This document shows positions 7,512-14,310 of a stretch of DNA of 18,847 bases, piece after piece (position 1 is the stretch's first letter; each line of letters starts with the position of its first letter). A program made the position numbers and the translations under genes. Location: assembly GCA_946480675.1 (NCBI GenBank), contig CAMLKS010000008.1, positions 1 to 18,847 on the forward strand, given 5' to 3'. Below the pieces are notes generated by a model. It was not told the DNA's origin. It did no database searches and was given only the letters and a program-made list of their open reading frames with translations. The DNA is from an uncultured Bacteroidota bacterium (lineage in GTDB: Bacteria; Bacteroidota; Bacteroidia; Chitinophagales; Chitinophagaceae).

Positions 7512-8018
7512 ATGAAAAAAATCGTATTATTTCTTGCCTGCGGTTTGTTGATCGGCAACATGGCATTTGCTCAAGCTACGAAATTCGGTTACATAGATTC
7601 TCGCGAACTGCTGAAAGCTATGCCCGAAATGACGAAGGCTGAAGCTGATATTCAAACCTATGCTAAATCTTTCCAGGATCAGCTGCAGACAATGAGCCAG
7701 GAGTATGAGAAAAAAGTGAAAGAGTTTCAAGCTGGCGAAAAAACCATGACAGATGCGGTAAAAGAAGTGAAAGTGAAAGAGATTCAGGACCTGGAAGGCC
7801 GCATTCAAAGCACTAACCAAAGTGCACAGGAAAAAGTAGAAAAGAAAAGGCAGGAACTGCTGCAACCAATTCTGGATAAAGCAGATAAAGCAATAAAAGA
7901 CGTAGCTAAAGAAAAAGCATACGATTATGTTTTCGATTCAAGCACCGGCACTTTATTGCATGCTAAAGAAAGCGATAACATCCTGGCACTGGTAAAAGCC
8001 AAACTGGGTATTAAATAA
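7512..8018 (+). CDS. OmpH/Skp family periplasmic chaperone (second copy)
   Basis: This is a 168-residue paralog of the preceding gene with the same plan. It has a signal peptide (MKKIVLFLACGLLIGNMAFA, cleavage before QATKFGYID), the family-opening strand KFGYIDSRELLKAMPE, and a Lys/Glu/Gln-rich coiled-coil arm (about 40-125). The closing segment is YDYVFDSSTGTLLHA, followed by a C-terminal ILALVKAKLGIK. The two proteins are clearly related but far from identical, so the duplication is old. The canonical start KxGYIDSxELLxxMPE makes this copy the more typical Skp-like member. It has a possible promoter of its own and ends at a strong terminator. Confidence 0.9.
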   Translation: MKKIVLFLACGLLIGNMAFAQATKFGYIDSRELLKAMPEMTKAEADIQTYAKSFQDQLQTMSQEYEKKVKEFQAGEKTMTDAVKEVKVKEIQDLEGRIQSTNQSAQEKVEKKRQELLQPILDKADKAIKDVAKEKAYDYVFDSSTGTLLHAKESDNILALVKAKLGIK

Positions 8019-8040
8019 TTACAGTAAAATCTGATACAAG

Positions 8041-8069
8041 AAAAAGGAGCACATTGTGCTCCTTTTTTT
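8041..8069. terminator. Strong bidirectional terminator after the second OmpH/Skp gene
   Basis: A perfect 12-bp stem, AAAAAGGAGCAC (8041-8052) with GTGCTCCTTTTT (8056-8067), closes on a 3-base loop. The T-run reaches 8069, inside the TTA stop of the convergent DUF1684 gene, so the stem can end transcripts from both sides. Confidence 0.9.
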
Positions 8070-8673
8070 AATGTTCTTTTCCAAACAGCTTTTCGCCGGC
8101 CCTTATAGGTATCTTCAATCGGTTTTCTACCGGCGGAATAGGGCAGCTATAGCCTCCCGCATAAGCACAATAAGGGTTGTAGCACTTGTTAAAGTCAAGT
8201 ACTATCCTGCCATCTTTTATATCTGCTGTAGATAGGTCTATATACCTGCCGCCTCCGTATGTTTCGGTGTAAGTAGTTTCGTCTGTAAAAGGCACGAAAA
8301 GATGTTGTGCATGTGCCGTGTCTTTCAGCAGTTTCAGGTTCTGATACACTTGCAATGTCTGCTGCTTTCCGCCAATGGCAAAGGTAAGCACCCCATATTG
8401 CTTGAATTGCTTGGTTTTGCCACTATAGGTAGGCATATCAAATGGCTTAGCCTCCGGTGTCTCCGTTATGGTAGCTACTACACGATACAGGTTATTGGCA
8501 TTGTAAAAGCGTAAAAAGGCTGTATCACCGCCCTTCAGCGGGCTTCGTGGCTCTGTTATGAATTCCTCCTTATAATGCTGCCTGTGTGCCGCTATCCGCT
8601 CTTCATACGAATGCTGGGCTTGCACAGCATAACCGGCGCTAAGCAGTAGGACAGTGCTGATGGTGTGTTTCAT
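8068..8673 (-). CDS. DUF1684 family exported protein
   Basis: This 201-residue protein of the DUF1684 family (biochemical function not established) has a signal peptide, MKHTISTVLLLSAGYAVQA, cleaved before QHSYEER. The conserved core is in the second half: YGGGRYIDL (about 139-147), LDFNKCYNPYCAYAGGYSCP (159-178) and PPVENRLKIPIRAGEKLF (180-197), with three conserved Cys residues. An ATG at 8697 is in frame, but it lies inside the loop of the rpoD terminator and would place eight residues before the signal peptide, so the ATG at 8673 is chosen. No separate promoter is evident in the few bases between that terminator and the start, which suggests expression by readthrough from rpoD or a promoter within the 3' end of rpoD. 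Confidence 0.85.
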   Translation of the reverse strand: MKHTISTVLLLSAGYAVQAQHSYEERIAAHRQHYKEEFITEPRSPLKGGDTAFLRFYNANNLYRVVATITETPEAKPFDMPTYSGKTKQFKQYGVLTFAIGGKQQTLQVYQNLKLLKDTAHAQHLFVPFTDETTYTETYGGGRYIDLSTADIKDGRIVLDFNKCYNPYCAYAGGYSCPIPPVENRLKIPIRAGEKLFGKEH

Positions 8674-8679
8674 GCTATT

Positions 8680-8707
8680 AAAAAAGCCCCGTATCATTAC
8701 GGGGCTT
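8680..8707 (-). terminator. Terminator of rpoD, directly upstream of DUF1684
   Basis: A perfect 10-bp stem, AAGCCCCGTA (8684-8693) and TACGGGGCTT (8698-8707), encloses a 4-base loop. Read on the minus strand it is followed by a run of six T (8685-8680), a classic intrinsic terminator for rpoD. It ends only 7 bases before the DUF1684 start codon. Confidence 0.85.
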
Positions 8708-8730
8708 CAAATTTATGTGTAAAATTACGA

Positions 8731-9600
8731 TTAGTTTCCGAGGTATGATTTAAGCAACTGGCAGCGGGTAGCAGTGCGCAGTTTGGTTATTGCTTTGTCC
8801 TTTATCTGGCGTACACGCTCACGTGTCAGTGAGAATTTTTCGCCTATATCTTCCAGGCTCATAGGATGTTCTACACCTATGCCGAAATACAGTTTAATAA
8901 CATCGCGCTGGCGGTCTGTAAGGGTGCTGAGCGAACGCTCTATTTCGCAACGCAGGGAATCATAGTGCTCCAGTTCTGAATCTGCAGAGTCTGAATTGGG
9001 GTTTTCCAATACATCCAGCAGCGTATTGTCTTCGCTGTCTACAAACGGTGCATCTACAGATACGTGGCGTGCAGCCACACCCAGTGTTGTTTCTACTTCT
9101 TCCGTACCAATCTCCAGCAGTTCTGCCAGTTCTTCGGTAGATGGTTCGCGTTCAAATTCCTGTTCCAGTTGAGAGTAAGCCTTGCTTATTTTGTTAGACA
9201 AGCCCACTTTGTTCAGTGGCAGGCGCACAATACGCGATTGTTCAGCCAATGCCTGCAGTATCGATTGGCGTATCCACCATACTGCATAAGAAATGAATTT
9301 AAAGCCGCGTGTTTCGTCAAAGCGTTGTGCCGCTTTTATCAGGCCCAGGTTTCCTTCATTGATAAGGTCGCTTAAAGAAAGTCCCTGGTTTTGATATTGT
9401 TTGGCAACAGATACTACGAAACGCAAATTGGCCTTTGTCAGTTTTTCAAGGGCGCGCTGGTCGCCTTGCTTAATCCGGATGGCAAGTTGTACTTCTTCTT
9501 CCGGTGTGATCAGGTCTACTTTACCAATTTCCTGGAGATACTTTTCCAGTGATTGGCTCTCACGATTGGTAATGGACTTCGTGATCTTTAGTTGACGCAT
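8731..9600 (-). CDS. rpoD: Primary RNA polymerase sigma factor, Bacteroidota type
   Basis: This is the housekeeping sigma-70 factor that directs RNA polymerase to TAnnTTTG promoters such as those in this window. At 289 residues it has the short Bacteroidota form without region 1.1 or a non-conserved insert. Region 1.2 is [20 protein letters not shown]. Region 2 spans [40 protein letters not shown] and [20 protein letters not shown]. Region 3 follows RLPLNKVG, and region 4 is [16 protein letters not shown] through [19 protein letters not shown]. The family starts [13 protein letters not shown], so the ATG at 9600 is preferred over one at 9606 that adds two residues. A good promoter lies about 75 bases upstream, and a terminator closes the gene. 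The long upstream region is shared with the divergent START-like gene. Confidence 0.97.
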   Translation of the reverse strand: MRQLKITKSITNRESQSLEKYLQEIGKVDLITPEEEVQLAIRIKQGDQRALEKLTKANLRFVVSVAKQYQNQGLSLSDLINEGNLGLIKAAQRFDETRGFKFISYAVWWIRQSILQALAEQSRIVRLPLNKVGLSNKISKAYSQLEQEFEREPSTEELAELLEIGTEEVETTLGVAARHVSVDAPFVDSEDNTLLDVLENPNSDSADSELEHYDSLRCEIERSLSTLTDRQRDVIKLYFGIGVEHPMSLEDIGEKFSLTRERVRQIKDKAITKLRTATRCQLLKSYLGN

Positions 9601-9673
9601 AGACATAGGCAGAGCTTTTGTTTAAGTTAGAGAATAGAAGGAGTATAATGAGTAGATTGTGACATTGTTGTGG

Positions 9674-9705
9674 CAAATCTAAGTGTCAGAGCAATTCAAC
9701 CCAAA
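9674..9705 (-). promoter_or_regulatory. Putative promoter of rpoD
   Basis: On the minus strand TTTG (9705-9702) is followed after 20 bases by TAGATTTG (9681-9674), an exact TAnnTTTG match. This is the best complete Bacteroidota promoter in the window. It predicts a transcript start near 9669 and a leader of about 70 bases. Confidence 0.6.
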
Positions 9706-9711
9706 AAAAAA

Positions 9712-9726
9712 TTAAGAAATTCTTAA
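9712..9726. promoter_or_regulatory. Palindrome upstream of the rpoD promoter
   Basis: TTAAGAA, one central A, then TTCTTAA form a perfect 7-1-7 inverted repeat. It lies 6 bases upstream of the rpoD -33 element and about 65 bases upstream of the START-like promoter, a typical place for a dimeric regulator to bind. A-rich chance symmetry is possible. Confidence 0.35.
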
Positions 9727-9790
9727 CAGCAAAAATCAAACCAATTTTAAAGAGGGGCAAGCTTATTTTACAGGAATTTACTGAAATAAT

Positions 9791-9820
9791 TTTGATTGTT
9801 CAAACCTTTTTTTATTATTG
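9791..9820 (+). promoter_or_regulatory. Putative promoter of the START-like gene
   Basis: TTTG (9791-9794) is followed after 18 bases by TATTATTG (9813-9820), one mismatch from TAnnTTTG. The predicted leader to the ATG at 9852 is about 27 bases. Confidence 0.4.
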
Positions 9821-9851
9821 CAGCAACGTTAAGCTTTCGAGAACATTTACG

Positions 9852-10235
9852 ATGAGTAAGAAAAAGACAATGTATACACTTGAGTTTCCGGTAAGGTGCT
9901 CTCCTTCTATTCTATACGAATTTTTATCTACCCCTGTTGGTTTGCAAGAATGGTTTGCTGATAAGGTCGATCAGCGCGATCATACTTTTTACTTTAGCTG
10001 GAATGGTGCTACAGACACGGCTGACGTGGTGGAGCAACTGGAGAATGAATTTGTAAAATATCGTTGGGATTATTACGATGATGATGAGTTTTTCGAGTTC
10101 CGGATAGAACAAAGTCCGATAACAAACGAAACGATTCTGAAAATAACTGACTTTGCAGATAAGTATGATATCAAAGATCAGGAACGCTTGTGGAATTCAC
10201 AGGTGAGTGATCTGAAGCATCGTATCGGCAGCTAA
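9852..10235 (+). CDS. START-like domain protein
   Basis: This 127-residue cytoplasmic protein matches a Bacteroidota START/SRPBCC-like family, a helix-grip fold related to AHSA1 and polyketide cyclases. It has no signal peptide or membrane segment. Recognisable features are the N-terminal strand KKTMYTLEFPVRCSPSILYE, the amphipathic segment LSTPVGLQEWFAD (about 26-38), alternating strands FYFSWNG and VKYRWDYYDDDEFFEFRIEQ, and the C-terminal helix LWNSQVSDLKHRIGS. The protein is acidic. Ligand and role are unknown to me. The frame extends upstream to 9792, but the ATG at 9852 gives the usual family start MSKKK. It has its own promoter and terminator and shares its upstream region with rpoD. 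Confidence 0.85.
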   Translation: MSKKKTMYTLEFPVRCSPSILYEFLSTPVGLQEWFADKVDQRDHTFYFSWNGATDTADVVEQLENEFVKYRWDYYDDDEFFEFRIEQSPITNETILKITDFADKYDIKDQERLWNSQVSDLKHRIGS

Positions 10236-10258
10236 GCATCGTTTTTTGAAAAAAAATT

Positions 10259-10286
10259 AAAAGCTTGCTGAAAAGCAAGCTTTTTT
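10259..10286. terminator. Terminator after the START-like gene
   Basis: AAAGCTTGCT (10260-10269) pairs with AGCAAGCTTT (10274-10283) around a GAAA tetraloop, followed by T residues to 10286. It isolates the START-like gene from the lptG operon that begins about 85 bases later. Confidence 0.85.
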
Positions 10287-10346
10287 ACTATTGTTAAAAG
10301 CACTGCTTTATCTGTAGCAAAGCAACCATAAAGCGGTAGTTTTCTG

Positions 10347-10354
10347 TAGGTTTG
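10347..10354 (+). promoter_or_regulatory. Bacteroidota -7 element for the lptF/G operon
   Basis: TAGGTTTG is an exact TAnnTTTG match. A start at the usual distance falls near 10358-10361, just upstream of the TTG start codon at 10373 and downstream of the alternative TTG at 10352. No TTG was found at -33. Confidence 0.45.
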
Positions 10355-10372
10355 CACAAATTCTTGCCGGCA

Positions 10373-11833
10373 TTGATCAAAAAACTGGACATACTTATAC
10401 TCCGCAGTTTCATCGGCCCGTTCATTGTTACCTTTTTTATCACATTATTTGTGCTGGTAATGCAGTTCTTCTGGCTGTATATGGATGAGCTGATAGGTAA
10501 GGGCTTAGGAGTGTGGATGATTGTTCAGTTGCTGTTCTACATGTCTACCACCATGGTGCCGCTGGCATTGCCTTTAGGCATCCTGCTGGCTTCTATCATG
10601 ACCTTTGGCAACATGGGCGAGAACTTTGAGCTGGTGGCCATCAAGGCGGCAGGCATATCCTTGCTACGCTTTATGCGGCCCTTGCTGTTCTTCATCCTGC
10701 TTATTGGTCTGGGGGCCTTTGTTTTCAGCAATAATGTGATACCATACGCCAATCTTAAAGCATTATCCCTGCTATACGACCTGCGCAATTCAAAGCCTAC
10801 TTTTAATATTCGCCCCGGTCAGTTTAATAAAGACATCGATGGCTTTTCTATAAGGGTGGGAGAGAAGGATAAAGACGGGCAAACGATACGCAACATACTC
10901 ATTTACGACCATACATCCGGCAGCGGCAATAACAAGGTAGTACTTGCCAGGCAAGGGCAAATGCTGCCTACGCCCGATAAGCATTACCTGATATTCAGGC
11001 TGAATGATGGGTGGCGATATGAAGAAAATATAAACAATGAAGGCAGCCGCAATACCAACCAGCAGGTGCGCATGTACTTCAAAAGCTGGGACATGGTTTT
11101 CGACCTTTCATCTTTCAGGGTAAACCGCACTAACGAAAACCTCTTCAAAGATGCCTACCAGATGATGAATGTAAGGCAACTGAGCCAGCGTATAGACAGC
11201 TTCAAACGCTATGAAAACCATGTAGCTAAAAATGTAGGCATATACATAGGTCCTAATATAGCGGCACTGGGCAATAACAATTTTATAGATACACTGAAAG
11301 TAAAGCCGACAGCTAAGCTTGCCGCCCGTGCATACGATTCTACCTTCCTGCAATTTGTACCCGATACACTAAGGGGCAGGGTAATGCAGAATGCCGTGAA
11401 CCAGGCACGTAATGCTAAAGGCCTGCTGGATATTTCTGCTACCGATAAGGCTATGCAGTTCAATAATTATCTGCAATTCAATATCGAATGGCACCGAAAG
11501 TTTACCCTGTCATTTGCCTGTGTGCTGTTGTTTTTAATAGGAGCTCCACTGGGGGCTATCATACGCAAGGGTGGGTTGGGTATGCCGTTGGTAATAGCGG
11601 TATTGTTCTTCGTTGTGTTCCACATCATGTCTATAACCGGTGAAAAGCTGGCAAAGGCAAATGCTGTACCCAGTTGGGCAGGCATGTGGATGGCCACGGC
11701 TATGCTACTGCCCATAGCTTTTGTATTGATAAACCAGGCCCGCAACGATTCACAAATATTCAGTAAAGAATGGTATGCACGCGTGTGGAGTAAAATAATT
11801 GCACCGTTTAAACGTAGAAAACAAATTGGATAA
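10373..11833 (+). CDS. LptF/LptG family permease
   Basis: This inner-membrane protein belongs to the YjgP/YjgQ (LptF/LptG) family. With the LptB ATPase these proteins pull lipopolysaccharide from the inner membrane towards the outer membrane. The predicted 486 residues show three N-terminal membrane helices (about 12-38, 48-80 and 97-122). A large soluble periplasmic domain follows (about 125-375), longer than in E. coli, with an extra segment near 255-355 beyond the jellyroll. Three C-terminal helices (about 378-400, 405-425 and 440-460) include the conserved LLFLIGAPLGAIIRKGGLG. No ATG lies near the start; TTG at 10373 gives the family-like IKKLDILILRSFIGPF start, while TTG at 10352 overlaps the promoter. 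Which of LptF or LptG it is cannot be settled. The PAP2 gene overlaps its end. Confidence 0.88.
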   Translation: MIKKLDILILRSFIGPFIVTFFITLFVLVMQFFWLYMDELIGKGLGVWMIVQLLFYMSTTMVPLALPLGILLASIMTFGNMGENFELVAIKAAGISLLRFMRPLLFFILLIGLGAFVFSNNVIPYANLKALSLLYDLRNSKPTFNIRPGQFNKDIDGFSIRVGEKDKDGQTIRNILIYDHTSGSGNNKVVLARQGQMLPTPDKHYLIFRLNDGWRYEENINNEGSRNTNQQVRMYFKSWDMVFDLSSFRVNRTNENLFKDAYQMMNVRQLSQRIDSFKRYENHVAKNVGIYIGPNIAALGNNNFIDTLKVKPTAKLAARAYDSTFLQFVPDTLRGRVMQNAVNQARNAKGLLDISATDKAMQFNNYLQFNIEWHRKFTLSFACVLLFLIGAPLGAIIRKGGLGMPLVIAVLFFVVFHIMSITGEKLAKANAVPSWAGMWMATAMLLPIAFVLINQARNDSQIFSKEWYARVWSKIIAPFKRRKQIG

Positions 11834-12467
11834 GCCATACAGTTCATACAACCCCTTCTTCATTATTCCTTTTATCCTATGGATAATAGCAGGAGGTATC
11901 GCATTATCAGTGTATGATAAGCAAACGCTATTCGCTACCTTCAATACGCATCATAGCAGCGTAGGTGATATGGTGATGGAGTATATCACCTTTATGGGCG
12001 AGGGTAGTTTCATTACCATTGTATTGCTCCTGTTATTGGGTTTCAGTCGCCTGCGCAACTGGTGGTATTTCACCGCCGCCGTTATAGCCGGCGTGCTGCC
12101 ATCTCTCATTACGCAGGCTATAAAAAGCGCAACAATGGCACCACGTCCGCTCAAATATTTTAATGAAGCACCCTGGATACATACCTTGCCGGAATGGCCG
12201 CGTGTAATGGAACGTAGCTTTCCCTCGGGGCATAGCTGTGGCGCTTTCAGCTTGTTTTGCCTGCTGTCTTTATTATTACCTCCAAAATTCAGACCTTTAG
12301 GCCTGTTGTTTTTCATATGCGCCCTGGCAGTAGCCTATTCGCGTATGTACCTGGCCGCCCATTTTTTTGAGGATATATATGTAGGCAGCATCATAGGTGG
12401 TTGTTTCAGCATATTTACTATTACTGTAATGAAACGCTACCAGCCTGCCTTTTTCAAAAAGCGTTGA
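11826..12467 (+). CDS. PAP2 superfamily phosphatase, membrane-bound
   Basis: PAP2 enzymes of this kind dephosphorylate lipid phosphates at the outer face of the inner membrane; possible substrates are undecaprenyl pyrophosphate, phosphatidylglycerol phosphate or lipid A. All three catalytic motifs are intact: KSATMAPRP (100-108, K-x6-RP), PSGH (133-136) and SRMYLAAHFFED (172-183, SR-x5-H-x3-D). About five or six hydrophobic helices are present, the first at 10-30. There is no ATG before the first helix. The TTG at 11826 gives an 8-base overlap with the permease gene, and a TTG at 11799 (nine residues longer) is the alternative. The close packing with an LptF/G permease and a lipid-linked glycosyltransferase suggests a role in lipid A or carrier-lipid processing, which is inference. 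Confidence 0.9.
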   Translation: MDKPYSSYNPFFIIPFILWIIAGGIALSVYDKQTLFATFNTHHSSVGDMVMEYITFMGEGSFITIVLLLLLGFSRLRNWWYFTAAVIAGVLPSLITQAIKSATMAPRPLKYFNEAPWIHTLPEWPRVMERSFPSGHSCGAFSLFCLLSLLLPPKFRPLGLLFFICALAVAYSRMYLAAHFFEDIYVGSIIGGCFSIFTITVMKRYQPAFFKKR

Positions 12468-12491
12468 TTAACTTTTTCAAACCGTATGTAA

Positions 12492-14105
12492 ATGCCAAAT
12501 TACATCCGTTACTTCATTATAATAGCCGGTGCCGCACTGCTGTTCTTTCCCTTTTTAGGGCAGGTGCACCTGTTCGATTGGGATGAGATAAACTTTGCCG
12601 AGTGTGCCCGCGAAATGATTGTTTCAGGCGACTACCTGCAGGTGCAGATAAATTATAAACCTTTCTGGGAAAAACCACCGCTGTTTATATGGATGCAGGT
12701 GCTATCCATGAAGTTGTTTGGCATTAATGAATATGCAGCGCGGTTCCCCAATGCGTTGATGGGTGTGGTAACGCTTACATCGCTCTTTTATATTGGCAAA
12801 AGGGTGATAAATGAGAAGATGGCCGGTTGGTGGGTGCTATTATATGCAGCATCGTGGCTACCGCATTTCTATTTCAAGACAGGTATTATCGATCCCACTT
12901 TCAACTTTTTCATCTTTATAGCCTTCTTCCAGGTACACCTCATAAAGTTTGGGGAGCGAAAACTGGTACATGCTTTACTGGCAGGTGTGCTTCTGGGGCT
13001 TGCGGTGCTTACTAAGGGGCCTGTGGCTATTCTGGTGGCCCTGTTGTCGTTTGTGGTATATGTTATCGTAAATAAGGGATTATGGGGCTATAAACCGCTA
13101 CATTTACTGGTCGTCGCATTATCGGCCTTTGCTACTACCTGCATCTGGTTTGGCATAGAGGTATTAAACCATGGCTGGGCGCTGGTGAGCGATTTCATCG
13201 TATACCAGATCCGGCTCTTCCAGACAGAAGATGCGGGACATGGCGGGCCATTCTTCTATCACTTTATCATTCTGCTTATTGGCTGTTTTCCCGCAGCGGC
13301 ATTCCTGTTTCAGTACAGTAGGAAGCGTGTTACGGATAATGAGGGCCACCGTGAATTCACCCGCTGGATGTGGATAATGTTTTGGGTGGTATTATTGCTG
13401 TTTTCCATCGTTAAGACCAAGATTGTTCACTATTCATCATTGTGCTACTTTCCGCTTACATACCTGGCTGCGCTGCAGCTTTACAGGTTATCTACAGAAA
13501 AGGTAAAGGTAAAGCCATTGGTAAAAGGCATCTTGCTTTTTACAGGCTCACTGGTAGCTATAGCCATCATGTGCCTGCCATTGGTGGGGCTGAACAAGGA
13601 TAAACTCATTCCGCTTATCGATGACCCTTTTGCGGTAGGAAACCTGCAGGCCCCTGTTTCATGGAGCTATGCAGAGTGCATGTGGGGCTTACTATACCTC
13701 ATCGGCATATGGGTGGCTGTTATGATGATGAATAAAGATTTCCGGAAGGGTATGATAACGCTGTGCGTTGTCAATCTTGTTATTTTACAGGTCACGGTCA
13801 TTCATTTTACACCCAAGATCGAGGCCTTTTCACAACGTGCCGCTATCGATTACTTTAAAAGCTTCCGGGGCAAAGATGTATATGTGCATGTACTAGGTTA
13901 TAAAAGCTATGCACATCTCTTTTATACGGATAAACAGCCGCAGGCCAATCCCAACTACGATAATGAAGACTGGCTGTTGAATGGTAATATAGATAAGCCT
14001 GCTTACTTTATATGCAAAATAATGGATGCTGATAAATACCGCGCAATGCCTCAACTGCAGGAAACGGGAAGCGCCAATGGTTTTGTATTCTTCAGACGGA
14101 AATAG
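12492..14105 (+). CDS. ArnT/PMT-like membrane glycosyltransferase (GT-C fold)
   Basis: This 537-residue integral membrane protein is of the dolichol-phosphate-mannosyltransferase/ArnT type (GT-C fold, GT83-like). These enzymes take a sugar from a polyprenyl-phosphate donor at the periplasmic side and attach it to lipid A or another acceptor. The first periplasmic loop carries the DWDEINFAECAREM motif (29-42, with the catalytic-type acidic pair D31-E32) and the EKPPLFIWM segment (60-68), both diagnostic. About ten to twelve hydrophobic helices follow, then a soluble C-terminal domain (about 440-537). The ATG at 12492 lies 24 bases after the PAP2 gene on the same strand, and a terminator follows, so it is the last gene of the operon. 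Sugar and acceptor cannot be read from the sequence. Confidence 0.88.
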   Translation: MPNYIRYFIIIAGAALLFFPFLGQVHLFDWDEINFAECAREMIVSGDYLQVQINYKPFWEKPPLFIWMQVLSMKLFGINEYAARFPNALMGVVTLTSLFYIGKRVINEKMAGWWVLLYAASWLPHFYFKTGIIDPTFNFFIFIAFFQVHLIKFGERKLVHALLAGVLLGLAVLTKGPVAILVALLSFVVYVIVNKGLWGYKPLHLLVVALSAFATTCIWFGIEVLNHGWALVSDFIVYQIRLFQTEDAGHGGPFFYHFIILLIGCFPAAAFLFQYSRKRVTDNEGHREFTRWMWIMFWVVLLLFSIVKTKIVHYSSLCYFPLTYLAALQLYRLSTEKVKVKPLVKGILLFTGSLVAIAIMCLPLVGLNKDKLIPLIDDPFAVGNLQAPVSWSYAECMWGLLYLIGIWVAVMMMNKDFRKGMITLCVVNLVILQVTVIHFTPKIEAFSQRAAIDYFKSFRGKDVYVHVLGYKSYAHLFYTDKQPQANPNYDNEDWLLNGNIDKPAYFICKIMDADKYRAMPQLQETGSANGFVFFRRK

Positions 14106-14133
14106 CATTACTTCTTCTACAGCATACTTAATC

Positions 14134-14158
14134 AGCCCCTTTCCTACGGGGCTTTTTC
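14134..14158 (+). terminator. Terminator of the lptG-PAP2-glycosyltransferase operon
   Basis: AGCCCC (14134-14139) pairs with GGGGCT (14148-14153) around an 8-base loop and is followed by a T-run, giving a plus-strand intrinsic terminator about 30 bases after the stop codon. Confidence 0.75.
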
Positions 14159-14260
14159 TTATGCCATCAATACGGTTTTGGCTGCAGTATTTTTAATCTA
14201 TGCCGTTCGCCCAATCATAATAGCAGCACGTGTTTCACCTCTCTGCAGGCAAGCAAAAAA
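14158..14260. other. Unexplained spacer between two opposing terminators
   Basis: About 100 bases lie between the plus-strand operon terminator and the minus-strand terminator of the CHU_C gene. On the minus strand, a frame continuing through that terminator stops with TAG near 14199 and ends in ACLQRGETRAAIMIGRTA, which looks more protein-like than random spacer. No start codon or promoter was found. It may be a gene remnant, a dispersed repeat or chance. Confidence 0.3.
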
Positions 14261-14283
14261 AGCCCCGGAAATTATCCGGGGCT
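14254..14283 (-). terminator. Terminator of the CHU_C protein gene
   Basis: AGCCCCGGA (14261-14269) and TCCGGGGCT (14275-14283) form a perfect 9-bp stem with a 5-base loop. On the minus strand it is followed by a run of seven T, about 28 bases after the stop codon of the large secreted protein. Confidence 0.85.
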
Positions 14284-14310
14284 CTATGTGTGAAGGTCTG
14301 AAATTGTATG

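Noticed and set aside
6948..8018. The tandem OmpH/Skp genes as a recent duplication or repeat
   Set aside because: The proteins differ throughout except for the general plan, so this is an old paralogy.
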